Shown piece after piece: positions 45,332 to 54,972 of a stretch of DNA of 64,000 nucleotides. The position numbers and the translations under genes are program-made. Numbering within the stretch: the stretch's first letter is position 1; every line of letters begins with the position of its first letter. The notes beneath the pieces were generated by a model, which saw only the letters and a program-made list of their open reading frames with translations, ran no database searches and was not told where the DNA came from. Origin of the DNA: an uncultured bacterium (GTDB lineage Bacteria; Cyanobacteriota; Vampirovibrionia; Gastranaerophilales; Gastranaerophilaceae); the NCBI GenBank assembly GCA_949297715.1, contig CASFTJ010000001.1, forward strand, positions 186,001 to 250,000, given 5' to 3'.

Positions 45332-48300
45332 GTGAAAATTAATTTTGATTCAAATATAAATATTAAAAAGCAACGTAACATTGACAGCGTAAGTTTTGAA
45401 GGTTATAAACCAACCAAAGATGCACATGGTGAATTAATTTATGAATTTAACTATCCTTATGATGCAAATAAAGATGACTGCTATCTTGAGGTTTGTAAGG
45501 TAGGTACTGATAAATACGGAAATTATTATATAACCGAAGGGCTGAAAAATAGAAATACCAATGACGGCTATTGCAAACTTAATCCCTACAGTAATAAAAT
45601 TGATTTGGCAGATACTTTCGGGCTTAGAGAGAAACAGCCCTTTGCTTATCACTACGTATTGCTTCCAAAAGGAACAAACCGTAATGATTCATCAGCTGAA
45701 CCTACTTATAAAATTGATATCGGTGATTTTATTGATTTTCGCACCCCCGAAAAAGGTCATGAAATATATAATATTGTAACAGCAAACAGCTCAACAGCAT
45801 TCAGCATTGGCGCAATGAAATTACTGATGACCGATTTTTATAATCCTGCTTGGACTTATGATAGTGATGGCAAAATTATTGAAAACACCAAATACCCAAG
45901 CCTTCGCGGTATGGTCAAAAACTTTGCCAATAAAGTAGGCGGAAATCTTGCAGGTATTGAAAAAGACGTAATAGACGGAAAATTTGACGGCTATGAAAAA
46001 ATAATATCAACACCGTTATTTACGGATGATGATCTTTCTTCGCACGGTTATTGGAATAAAAACTGTAAACAAATTATTCAATCTCTAGGCAACATTAATA
46101 ATTACGCCTCTTTGCAAAGAGAAATGTTTAAAAAAGGTATTAATTTTGTATCAGACGGTGCTTACGTAAATGAAGGTCTTCAAGGTATACACTTTGCAAA
46201 TGTTTTAAAATGGGGAGAAAAATCTCCGTATTTCTTGTGGTTTGACGCAAATAATCTTAAAGACGGCGCATTTACTCTCGGAGTTTTCGGCAAAAATACC
46301 GAATACATTCGCCACAAAGTCGTAAACCCTAAATTTTTGTATACTCAAGATGAAAAAACCGGAAAAATTTCAATTAATATAAACAAAAAATATAAAGCCA
46401 ACCAACCAACTTATTTTCAAACCTACAACAACAAGCTTGTATCGAAAAAGTTTGCGGAAGATCCACAATATTTGATAAAAGAATACGATATAATAAATCC
46501 TGAAAACCCTCTGGATATTAACACTCATAATGATATCGTTGTTCCTTATGCTTTTGAAATTAATCCTGATGATTACCATGAAAATGTAAAAAAACTAATA
46601 GAACATAACTCCAACGTTTCTAAACAGCCTCCGGTTGATATCCATAAAGCTATTATGAAATCAGTCGCAGAAGTATTCCCTATAGAAATTAATGCTGAAA
46701 AAAATAACGAAGTTCAAGAAATTCTTGATAAAGCCGCAGAGGATGTTGAAGAAAAAGACGGCGACAAAAAATATACCCAAAAAATAGATTTGATAATAGA
46801 GCGTGCTAAAAATCATTACAATTTGAAAATGACTAATGCACAAGAACAAAAACTCAATTATAATTTGAAAAGCCTTCATAGCATAATTAAACTTGACAGT
46901 TACATGGGAACAAGATTCTTATCTAAATTCAAAACCTTTGAACTGGAAGAAAAAATTGAAAGTAAAATTTCAACTTGGGACGCAAACACCGATATTCCAA
47001 AATTAAAATATTTATATACAAAAGAAGATACAAAATATCAGAAATTACATATATCCAAAGAAGATCAAGAAGAATATACAGAAAAAGTTATTCGTAACAA
47101 CTATGCAGTACAAGATTATGCAATACAATCCGGTATGTATTGGACAGAAAAAACAAATGATATTCTGAACCTCTATGTCGCTCAACAGCTTACCGGAATT
47201 GATGCAAAAAATCCGACAAAAGCATATGGAAATATTCTTAGGAATATAAAAGAAGGCAACTTTCCTAAAAAATTACAACGCGAAATTAATGTCCAAATAG
47301 TTAATAATGTTCTTTCTGGAGATTATAATCTTAAAAAATTACCTAAAACAGAATATAAAAAATATCTTATTCAAAGTTTGATGAAACTTCCTCTTGACTC
47401 TATTGAGTTTGGCGATAACCTTGCATCAGTATTTGCAAGCCCTTATATTTCAAAATACGCAATTGATTCAAAAACTCTTGGCAAATCAAGATATGAAATG
47501 TACATTAACGGCAATCCGCATCTTCTTCCTGAATACGAATCCATATATAAAAAAATGGATAAAATTTATGAAAAAGAATTGTCCGAATTTGCAAACGAAA
47601 TTATTGACAACTTAAACGCTAAACTTCCTGAAGATGTTCAAATATACAGCGGATACAGAGTTTCAACATACGGCAAATACGTTATGCCATATATCGGAGA
47701 AACTATTGCAAAGTATGCTATCATTAAAGCTTTAGCACCTGATACTGAAGTAAAAGTTGATAAAACAACAGGTGAAATCTCATATGATTACAATGCTTTG
47801 AAAAACACCTCACTCCAATCAATAGGTATTGTATCTTCGGCCGGTCCGGAAGATGAAGCACGCCAAGTATTATCAAAACTTAAATCAGGATTAAAGAAAT
47901 TAAACAAAGATGACAAAAAATTACTTGTCGATGCTATTTTCAAATCTCTCAGAGGAACAAATGAAAACAGCTTTATGCTTGCTGAAATGATTACAGACAG
48001 ATTGAATGCAGGTCTTGATTGGAGAATTGACGCAGCAAAAGACATCGGAGATATGAACGCTCTTAAAGCTGGCAATGAAAGACTTGATGAAATGTGGAGC
48101 GAAGTCACTAATTTCTGGAAAAATTGGGCTGGTGCAATTTACTCTATAAACAGAAATTCATATATTGTAGCTGAAATAACTGATGAAGGGAAATTTTTCA
48201 GTGCAAGCAAAGGCAGTTCTAAGAAATATGCAAATTCTAATGAAATGATAAAGAAATTCCTTAGAGAAACCGGCATAAAATCTACAGCCAACTACTCATC

Positions 48301-49741
48301 ATATTTCTCATCTATTCTTAACCTTTTTGCAGATCACTTTGATAACAATGACAGACAAGGTTCAGACGGATTCAACCCTGCTTTAAGCCATAGAATGAAT
48401 GATAAATCCGCTGAATTTTTCAATTATATGCCTTATGAATCGATTTTAAATTCATATAACTTTATCGGCAACCACGACAAACCGCGTGTTTTACACGGGC
48501 TTGTCCTAGACACCAATTGGTATAGAACAAATCTTAGCGATATCAATAACAGTAACTTCCGAAACAGAGCATATCGTATTTTGACAGGTAACTACAACAG
48601 AGATTTGCTAAATAAAGCCCCTAACGAAAGTAATGAAGATTTCACAGAAAGAGTTGATTTATTTAAAAAATCACAGAGTCTGGAAAATGCAAGCGGAAAG
48701 GCTCTTGCAATGGCAGAAGCTTTACATGCAGCTTTTAGCAAGATGATTGAAGAAAAATACTCTAACTATCCTGAAAGAAAAGAGCAACTTTCCAAAGCAA
48801 TTGATTTGGCACTTGCGAATCTTGCAAACGGCTCTAACAAAGGAAAAAACTTTGAAGCAGATGCCTTTGGTGTAAATCCTGTTGATGTTGCAATAGATAT
48901 GGTTGTGGATGAAGTTTTATATATGAATAAATTAAAACTTTCAGATTCTGAGATTTCCGACCTTAAAAACATAACTCTTGAAAAAGCCTTAACTCCGGCA
49001 CTTAAAAAACTTCAAGCAATGCTGGAAGTTTTAACAGTCATGCCCGGAATGCCAACATTATATGCAGGTGATGATTTAGGTGCAACAGGTTATGAATCCG
49101 AAACTAAAAACCTATATCTTAAAAACAGAAGTTATATCCATAACGAATGGCTTGATGAAAGAAATACCGATTTTAAATTTATTCAAAAACATTACAAAGA
49201 TACAAACAAAATTCTTGCAATGAGAAGCCGTCCGGAACTTCATGCACTAAACGACGGTGCTCCATTCCTCCTGGATATACAAACAGGTACGTGTGGCGAC
49301 AGAAATATTGATTTATCGGCAATTTTGCGACAAGGAACAGATAGTTCTGTGGTTATCTCACTAATCAATACCACCGGAATAAATCATATATTTGACGGTG
49401 ACTATTATCCGCAGAATGTAACACTTGATAGTATCAATTTAAGCAGTATGGACAATGACAACCCGCGCAAACTTACAAAAGGTCTAACGCCAGGAACAAT
49501 TCTTTATAACGCAAAAGATAAAAATGACCGCTATGTTGTAAGAGAATTTAACGGAAAATTTTTCATTAAAAAATTAGTTAATAAAGGCAACGGTAATTAC
49601 GCTGATGAAGCAATAAACTTTTCAGATACAACTCTTACATTATATTCAAAACCTATTATTCCTAAATACATAGGACCGGTAAAATATCAAAAATTTGCCC
49701 ATAAACCGGTTGACTTTAATGAGGTTCTTATAGCTGTATAA
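45332..49741 (+). CDS. GH13 alpha-amylase-family protein with very large insertion
   Basis: This 1469-residue protein has the GH13 catalytic residues. Region I is NFVSDGAYVNEG (Asp275), the nucleophile is in LDWRIDAAKDIG (Asp900), the acid/base in YIVAEITDEG (Glu948) and the transition-state Asp in FIGNHDKPRVLHG (Asp1049). LYAGDDLGATGYE follows as usual. About 625 residues separate regions I and II, where ordinary family members have about 100. The C-terminal part (~1150-1469) looks like domain C plus extra strands. No signal peptide is seen; GTG 45332 (AAGGAG) is chosen. The N-terminal SVSFEGYKP resembles short N-terminal motifs of other proteins I associate with this lineage, but this is inference. 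It probably acts on alpha-glucans. Confidence 0.85.
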   Translation: MKINFDSNINIKKQRNIDSVSFEGYKPTKDAHGELIYEFNYPYDANKDDCYLEVCKVGTDKYGNYYITEGLKNRNTNDGYCKLNPYSNKIDLADTFGLREKQPFAYHYVLLPKGTNRNDSSAEPTYKIDIGDFIDFRTPEKGHEIYNIVTANSSTAFSIGAMKLLMTDFYNPAWTYDSDGKIIENTKYPSLRGMVKNFANKVGGNLAGIEKDVIDGKFDGYEKIISTPLFTDDDLSSHGYWNKNCKQIIQSLGNINNYASLQREMFKKGINFVSDGAYVNEGLQGIHFANVLKWGEKSPYFLWFDANNLKDGAFTLGVFGKNTEYIRHKVVNPKFLYTQDEKTGKISININKKYKANQPTYFQTYNNKLVSKKFAEDPQYLIKEYDIINPENPLDINTHNDIVVPYAFEINPDDYHENVKKLIEHNSNVSKQPPVDIHKAIMKSVAEVFPIEINAEKNNEVQEILDKAAEDVEEKDGDKKYTQKIDLIIERAKNHYNLKMTNAQEQKLNYNLKSLHSIIKLDSYMGTRFLSKFKTFELEEKIESKISTWDANTDIPKLKYLYTKEDTKYQKLHISKEDQEEYTEKVIRNNYAVQDYAIQSGMYWTEKTNDILNLYVAQQLTGIDAKNPTKAYGNILRNIKEGNFPKKLQREINVQIVNNVLSGDYNLKKLPKTEYKKYLIQSLMKLPLDSIEFGDNLASVFASPYISKYAIDSKTLGKSRYEMYINGNPHLLPEYESIYKKMDKIYEKELSEFANEIIDNLNAKLPEDVQIYSGYRVSTYGKYVMPYIGETIAKYAIIKALAPDTEVKVDKTTGEISYDYNALKNTSLQSIGIVSSAGPEDEARQVLSKLKSGLKKLNKDDKKLLVDAIFKSLRGTNENSFMLAEMITDRLNAGLDWRIDAAKDIGDMNALKAGNERLDEMWSEVTNFWKNWAGAIYSINRNSYIVAEITDEGKFFSASKGSSKKYANSNEMIKKFLRETGIKSTANYSSYFSSILNLFADHFDNNDRQGSDGFNPALSHRMNDKSAEFFNYMPYESILNSYNFIGNHDKPRVLHGLVLDTNWYRTNLSDINNSNFRNRAYRILTGNYNRDLLNKAPNESNEDFTERVDLFKKSQSLENASGKALAMAEALHAAFSKMIEEKYSNYPERKEQLSKAIDLALANLANGSNKGKNFEADAFGVNPVDVAIDMVVDEVLYMNKLKLSDSEISDLKNITLEKALTPALKKLQAMLEVLTVMPGMPTLYAGDDLGATGYESETKNLYLKNRSYIHNEWLDERNTDFKFIQKHYKDTNKILAMRSRPELHALNDGAPFLLDIQTGTCGDRNIDLSAILRQGTDSSVVISLINTTGINHIFDGDYYPQNVTLDSINLSSMDNDNPRKLTKGLTPGTILYNAKDKNDRYVVREFNGKFFIKKLVNKGNGNYADEAINFSDTTLTLYSKPIIPKYIGPVKYQKFAHKPVDFNEVLIAV

Positions 49742-49776
49742 GTAATTATTAAAATTAACCAAAATAAAATGTACAT

Positions 49777-49806
49777 AAAAAATGCGAAAATAATTTCGCA
49801 TTTTTT
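49777..49806. terminator. Bidirectional Rho-independent terminator
   Basis: AAAAAATGCGAAA and TTTCGCATTTTTT form a perfect 13-bp stem with a 4-base loop between the convergent GH13-family and ychF genes. Confidence 0.85.
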
Positions 49807-49831
49807 ATTTTTCAAAATTCAATTCAAAATA

Positions 49832-50929
49832 TTATACCGAAAATCTGAAATGAACCAAATCTCCGTCCTGCACAACATAATCCTTACCTTCAAGGCGGGT
49901 AACCCCTTTATCTTTGCAAGCAGCATACGATCCGCAAGAAACAAACTCATCATAAGGCGTAATTTCAGCTCTGATAAACCCTTTTTCAAAATCCGTATGG
50001 ATTACACCTGCAGCCTGAGGGGCTTTGGCACCTGCAGGTATTGTCCAAGCATGAACCTCTTTTTCACCTGCAGTTATGAATGTTCTTAAATTCAAAAGCT
50101 TGTAAACCGATTTAATCATACGATTAATTCCGCTGTCATCAACTCCAAGCTCTTTCAAATACTCCTTAGCTTCGTCTGAACCGAGCTCTGCAAGTTCTTC
50201 TTCAATTTTAGCAGAAATCAAAACAACTTCGGCACTATGTTTTGATGCGTAATCTTCAACTTGTTTTGTATAAGCGTTTCCGTCCTTCAAATCGTACTCC
50301 GAAACATTTGCCGCATAAATTACAGGCTTTGTGGACATAAGATTTAATTGTTTTACAACAGGAATTTCGTCCTCATCAAAGTGTTCATTTATATTTATAA
50401 AAGTACCTTCTGAGAGAAGTTCGGTTAATTTTTTCAACACCTTATCTTCTAATACAGCTTCTTTATCGCCGCCTTTGGCTTGTTTTGAAATTCTTGCCTG
50501 ACGGCGTTCAACTGAAGCTAAATCCGCAAGCGCAAGTTCAGTATTAATCGTTTCAATATCATCTAAAGGATTAACCCTGCCTGCAACGTGGATTGTATTC
50601 GGATCATCAAAGCATCTGACAACCTGAATTATTGCATCAACTTCTCTTATGTTATGTAAAAACTGGTTTCCTAAACCTTCGCCTTTGCTTGCACCTTTGA
50701 CAAGCCCCGCAATATCAACAAACTCTATTGCTGTCGGGATTATTTCATTGGTTTTGCAAAGTTTTGCAAGTATTTCCAATCTTTCATCAGGAACATTAAC
50801 AACCCCGACATTCGGTTCTATTGTGCAAAACGGATAATTCGCACTCTGTGCATTTTTTGCACTTGTCAATGCGTTAAATAAAGTTGATTTTCCTACATTC
50901 GGTAATCCGACAATCCCTGTTCTCAGCAT
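49832..50929 (-). CDS. ychF: Ribosome-binding ATPase YchF (Obg-like)
   Basis: This 365-residue Obg-family protein prefers ATP over GTP. The G1 loop GLPNVGKSTLFNAL, the G3 region DIAGLVKGASKGEGLGNQFL and the G4-like NVSE are present. A coiled coil (VERRQARISKQAKGGDKEA) and a C-terminal TGS domain (AGEKEVHAWTIPAGAKAPQAAGVIHTDFE) follow. In bacteria it is linked to ribosome function and stress. The gene stands alone, convergent with the GH13-family gene. Confidence 0.96.
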   Translation of the reverse strand: MLRTGIVGLPNVGKSTLFNALTSAKNAQSANYPFCTIEPNVGVVNVPDERLEILAKLCKTNEIIPTAIEFVDIAGLVKGASKGEGLGNQFLHNIREVDAIIQVVRCFDDPNTIHVAGRVNPLDDIETINTELALADLASVERRQARISKQAKGGDKEAVLEDKVLKKLTELLSEGTFININEHFDEDEIPVVKQLNLMSTKPVIYAANVSEYDLKDGNAYTKQVEDYASKHSAEVVLISAKIEEELAELGSDEAKEYLKELGVDDSGINRMIKSVYKLLNLRTFITAGEKEVHAWTIPAGAKAPQAAGVIHTDFEKGFIRAEITPYDEFVSCGSYAACKDKGVTRLEGKDYVVQDGDLVHFRFSV

Positions 50930-50988
50930 TATAAATCCTTTTCAAAATATTCTAATAACTTCAAAGATATTATAACACAAAAACATTT

Positions 50989-51693
50989 TTAATTTCTGTT
51001 AAATATCAACTTGCCGCCGCTTAATATTGATGCAAGACTTGAATATCCAAATACATCCCAATATCCTTTACCAGCTCGGTCTCGATATACAGTAAACTGA
51101 AAGACATCAAATCCGGCTTTATTCGGTTCTTTAGGACCATTTACATCAAACGTTATATCACCGCAGCTATCTCTTGTTTGGTGCCATACAACAGGATTCC
51201 CGTCCGCATCATATATTTTATTCCCATCTGGATCTACCGAATGTCCAGATGCAGCGGTAGGAATACATTTGTACTGGCTTAATTTTGGATATATAACACC
51301 TCCATCCGGCAAAACAATTGCAGGCAATGTCATATTGCCATATCTATTTTTATAATTACTATATAAATATCTATATTTTAATTTTTGGCATTTACTACTT
51401 GTTGCGGCATTTGAATAACAAACAAAACCTCCGGGCAAATATTCAGAAAAGTTTCTTGCTAATTCATCATCTGTTGTTGCTGTAGTAAACAAGGTAGAAT
51501 TATCACCGGCAGTATCATATTTTGCTTTCGCTAAGTCTAAAACCTGCATCATCATTGAATAAATCTTTTTTGCTTTTACAGTAACTTCGTGTTCTTGATA
51601 TTTACCTATCACGGTAGGCAATGTCATTGCTGCAACAACACCAATTATACCTAACGTTATCAATACTTCCGCCATTGTAAATGCTTTCCTCAT
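50989..51693 (-). CDS. Type IV pilin-like protein
   Basis: This 234-residue protein starts MRKAFTMAEVLITLGIIG, with Ala before +1 Phe as in the gene at 16257. The shared motif DVNGPKEPNKAGFDVF is present near the C-terminus. Cysteines fall in the middle (GFVCYSN, SSKCQKL, QYKCIPT, RDSCGDI). It is head-to-head with an Xre-type regulator at 51836 (142-base gap), and a TACAATTGTA palindrome (51774-51783) lies in that gap. The ribosome site AGGAGG is 3 bases before ATG 51693. No poly-G tract is present. Confidence 0.88.
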   Translation of the reverse strand: MRKAFTMAEVLITLGIIGVVAAMTLPTVIGKYQEHEVTVKAKKIYSMMMQVLDLAKAKYDTAGDNSTLFTTATTDDELARNFSEYLPGGFVCYSNAATSSKCQKLKYRYLYSNYKNRYGNMTLPAIVLPDGGVIYPKLSQYKCIPTAASGHSVDPDGNKIYDADGNPVVWHQTRDSCGDITFDVNGPKEPNKAGFDVFQFTVYRDRAGKGYWDVFGYSSLASILSGGKLIFNRN

Positions 51694-51835
51694 TCATCCT
51701 CCTTGATATTTTATAAATAAATTATCATTTTTAATTATATTTTATCATGGTTGATTATATTTTACAACTTTTATACAATTGTAGATTTGTTATTATTTAA
51801 AACAATTAAGCTTATTATTAGTAAAAAGAGGCTAT

Positions 51836-52150
51836 ATGAATATCAAAAAAAGATTAGGGCTTAGAATAAAAGAAATAAGAAAACAACATCACCTATCACA
51901 GGAAAAACTCGCAGAATTAGTTGACATATCTCAAAATGCCCTAAGTTACATTGAAAACGGCGAAAATTTTTTCACTGCCGAAACTCTTGAAAAAATAATA
52001 ACTGCTCTTGAAATTGACCCTAACGAACTTTTTGATTTCGGGCATTTAAAAAATAATTCGGAACTGATTGATGAAATTAATAATATGCTTAATAAAAATC
52101 CGGAAAAAATTCCGGAATTTTATAAAATATTAAAAGCTATTATTAACTAA
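51836..52150 (+). CDS. Xre-type helix-turn-helix regulator, divergent from a pilin-like gene
   Basis: This 104-residue protein has an N-terminal Cro/CI-type HTH (GLRIKEIRKQHHLSQEKLAELVDISQNALSYIENGENF) and a C-terminal helical tail (INNMLNKNPEKIPEFYKILKAII), probably for dimerisation. The ribosome site AGAGG precedes ATG 51836. It is divergent from the pilin-like gene at 50989 and 4 bases from the secA stop on the other strand. It is not closely similar to the other Xre gene at 28115 beyond the HTH pattern. A role as repressor of the neighbouring pilin is inferred. Confidence 0.87.
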   Translation: MNIKKRLGLRIKEIRKQHHLSQEKLAELVDISQNALSYIENGENFFTAETLEKIITALEIDPNELFDFGHLKNNSELIDEINNMLNKNPEKIPEFYKILKAIIN

Positions 52151-52154
52151 TTTT

Positions 52155-54791
52155 TTAATCCATTTGTTCAGTCGGGCCGCCCATTACCTGAATTCCGAAT
52201 TTCGTTCTGAACAAGTGGCGAACTGTATCCTCTTGAATTTCGTACATCATTTTGTTAAACAAGTCATAAGCTTCACGCTTATATTCAATCAACGGATCCT
52301 TCTGACCGTAAGCTCTTAGACCGATACTGTCACGAAGCATATCAATGTTATGAAGATGGTCTATCCATTTGTTATCAACTACACGTAACAGAATATCTTT
52401 TTCAAGGTTCCTTATAACATTATCCTGTGAAAAAGCTATCTGAGGCATAAAATCAGGATCATATTTTGCCACAACTTCATTATAAAAATCTATTACTTCC
52501 TGTTCATGATCAGAATAGGCTTTAATCGCAAAATCTTTCAATTTTGTATAAATCGCTTCAAATCTCAAATTTTGAACATCATTAACCGTAAAATAAGACA
52601 ACTGTGGAACTATTGAGTGAAGTTCTTTTATCATACGCTCCAAATCTTCATAAATATATTCTTCAGGATGCTGTTCCGGCGAAATGTAGCTTTTCAAAAG
52701 TCTTTCAATTTCTTTTTCTATCATATAATATATGTCTTCAGATAAATTTTTACCTGCTAAAACCTTACGGCGCTGAGCATAGAATTTTTCACGCTGAATA
52801 TTCATAACATCATCATATTCCAGAACGGATTTTCTTATATCAAAATGATAAGTTTCGACTTTCTTCTGAGCTGATTGAATTTGCTTTGTAATAAGCGCAT
52901 TTTCTATAGCCAAATCTTCTTCTACATTAAGCATATTCATCAATGCTGTAATTTTGTCGCCTCCAAATATTCTCATCAAATTATCTTCCAAAGAAAGGAA
53001 AAATCTTGTAGAACCAGGATCGCCCTGACGTGCCGCACGACCTCTTAACTGGTTGTCAATACGTCTTGATTCGTGCCTTTCCGTTCCGATTACGTGAAGT
53101 CCGCCTGCGTCTACAACTTTTTGGTGTTCTTCTTCTGTCACTTTTCTGGCTGCAGCAAGCACTTCATCTTTTATTTTTTCATAATCCGAAGAATCAGGTG
53201 TAATGCCCATATTTTCAAGTTTTTCTTTTGCCATATATTCCGCATTACCGCCTAACAGGATGTCGGTTCCTCGACCTGCCATGTTAGTCGCAATCGTAAC
53301 CGCTCCGACTCGGCCTGCCTGTGCGATTATGTACGCTTCTTTCTCGTGATGTTTTGCGTTCAAAACATTATGCTTTATGCCTTTTTGTTTTAATAACGCC
53401 GAAACATATTCGGATTTTTCAATGCTTATCGTACCGACAAGAACAGGTCTTCCGATTTTGTGCATTTCAATTATATCGTTAACTACAGCATTATATTTTG
53501 CACGTTCAGTTTTATAGATTATATCTGGATAATTTATTCTGATATCGGGTTTGTTAGTCGGAATCGTCGTAACTTCAAGGTTATAAATCTTACCGAATTC
53601 CGCTTCTTCCGTCATCGCCGTACCTGTCATGCCTGAAAGCTTCGGGTAAAGCCTAAACAAATTCTGGAATGTAATACTTGCTAAAGTTTGGGTTTCATCC
53701 TGAATTTTTACGCCTTCTTTAGCTTCTACCGCCTGATGAAGCCCGTCTGACCAGCGGCGTCCTTCCATTAAACGTCCCGTAAATTCATCTACTATCATTA
53801 CTTCGCCGTTTTTGACAACATAATCCGTATCCTTTACGAAAAGTTCTTTTGCCTTTAAGGCTTGCAAAAGATGATGGGCATATTGAGTATTAATATCAAA
53901 TAAATCTTTAATATTTAACAATTCCTGAGCGTGGTCAATACCTTCTTCCGTTAGGATTATATTTTTATTCTTTTCGTCTACTTCGTAATCTTTATCTTTA
54001 ACCATTTGCGGAGCAATTTTTGCCATAAGTTGATAAAGTTCCGCTGATTTTTCAAGTCTTCCGCTTATGATAAGAGGGGTTCTTGCTTCGTCTATCAAAA
54101 TTGAATCGACTTCGTCTATAATTGCGTAATTGTATGGCCTTTGAACTTGCATTTCAAGACTTCCCGCCATATTGTCACGCAAATAGTCAAAACCAAATTC
54201 ATTGTTTGTACCGTACGTAATATCGCAGTTATAAGCAGCTTTTTTTTCCGCAAAATCATCTGCAGTACGACTGCCTGAAAGAATTACACCGACAGTTAAG
54301 CCCAAAAACTTATAAATTTTTCCCATCCATTCACTGTCACGCTTTGCAAGGTAATCGTTTACGGTAATTACATGAACTCCTTTGCCTGTTAGTGCGTTTA
54401 AATATGCAGGTAAGGTCGCAACAAGAGTTTTACCTTCACCTGTTCGCATCTCCGCTATATGACCGTTATGAAGAAAATATCCGCCAATAAGCTGAACATC
54501 AAAATGACGCATATTTAAAACCCTCTTGCCAGCCTCTCGAACTGTTGCAAAGGCTTCAGGCAACAGCTTGTCCAATGCTTCTTTTTCTAACTTTCTGTCT
54601 GTATTAAAATCCTCACTTTTCGGTCGTTTTGCCAAAATCTCTTTAAATTCGTCGGTTTTTGCCCTGAGTTCCGCATCCGTCATTTGCTCAAACTGCGGCT
54701 CCAGCGCGTTTATGTGGTCTATTATTCCCTGTATACTCTTTACTTTCCTTTCGTTCGGATCGCCCAAAAGTTTCAATAATAAGCTTATCAT
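52155..54791 (-). CDS. secA: Preprotein translocase ATPase SecA
   Basis: This 878-residue SecA drives protein export through SecYEG. The nucleotide-binding motifs are [32 protein letters not shown] and [13 protein letters not shown]. The preprotein cross-linking and helical wing/scaffold domains follow. The C-terminal cysteine zinc motif found in many SecA is absent, and the protein ends [13 protein letters not shown]. The ORF begins at ATG 54791. No second secA copy is in the window. Confidence 0.97.
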   Translation of the reverse strand: MISLLLKLLGDPNERKVKSIQGIIDHINALEPQFEQMTDAELRAKTDEFKEILAKRPKSEDFNTDRKLEKEALDKLLPEAFATVREAGKRVLNMRHFDVQLIGGYFLHNGHIAEMRTGEGKTLVATLPAYLNALTGKGVHVITVNDYLAKRDSEWMGKIYKFLGLTVGVILSGSRTADDFAEKKAAYNCDITYGTNNEFGFDYLRDNMAGSLEMQVQRPYNYAIIDEVDSILIDEARTPLIISGRLEKSAELYQLMAKIAPQMVKDKDYEVDEKNKNIILTEEGIDHAQELLNIKDLFDINTQYAHHLLQALKAKELFVKDTDYVVKNGEVMIVDEFTGRLMEGRRWSDGLHQAVEAKEGVKIQDETQTLASITFQNLFRLYPKLSGMTGTAMTEEAEFGKIYNLEVTTIPTNKPDIRINYPDIIYKTERAKYNAVVNDIIEMHKIGRPVLVGTISIEKSEYVSALLKQKGIKHNVLNAKHHEKEAYIIAQAGRVGAVTIATNMAGRGTDILLGGNAEYMAKEKLENMGITPDSSDYEKIKDEVLAAARKVTEEEHQKVVDAGGLHVIGTERHESRRIDNQLRGRAARQGDPGSTRFFLSLEDNLMRIFGGDKITALMNMLNVEEDLAIENALITKQIQSAQKKVETYHFDIRKSVLEYDDVMNIQREKFYAQRRKVLAGKNLSEDIYYMIEKEIERLLKSYISPEQHPEEYIYEDLERMIKELHSIVPQLSYFTVNDVQNLRFEAIYTKLKDFAIKAYSDHEQEVIDFYNEVVAKYDPDFMPQIAFSQDNVIRNLEKDILLRVVDNKWIDHLHNIDMLRDSIGLRAYGQKDPLIEYKREAYDLFNKMMYEIQEDTVRHLFRTKFGIQVMGGPTEQMD

Positions 54792-54917
54792 TATTAAATT
54801 TTCCTCTCCTAGTCTTGATGTTTAGATTTTATCATAGACATGGGGATTTTTATATAAATTAATAAAAAAATAATGTTTTTATGATTTTAATTTTATAAAT
54901 CTTTTGCAAATTACTGT

Positions 54918-54942
54918 AAAAGTCAGGTGTTACCTGACTTTT
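54918..54942. terminator. Rho-independent terminator
   Basis: AAAAGTCAGGT and ACCTGACTTTT form a perfect 11-bp stem with a 3-base loop, 30 bases after the stop of the minus-strand gene 54973-56748. Confidence 0.75.
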
Positions 54943-54972
54943 TCTTTTTTATATTAATTTTTAATATTTTTA

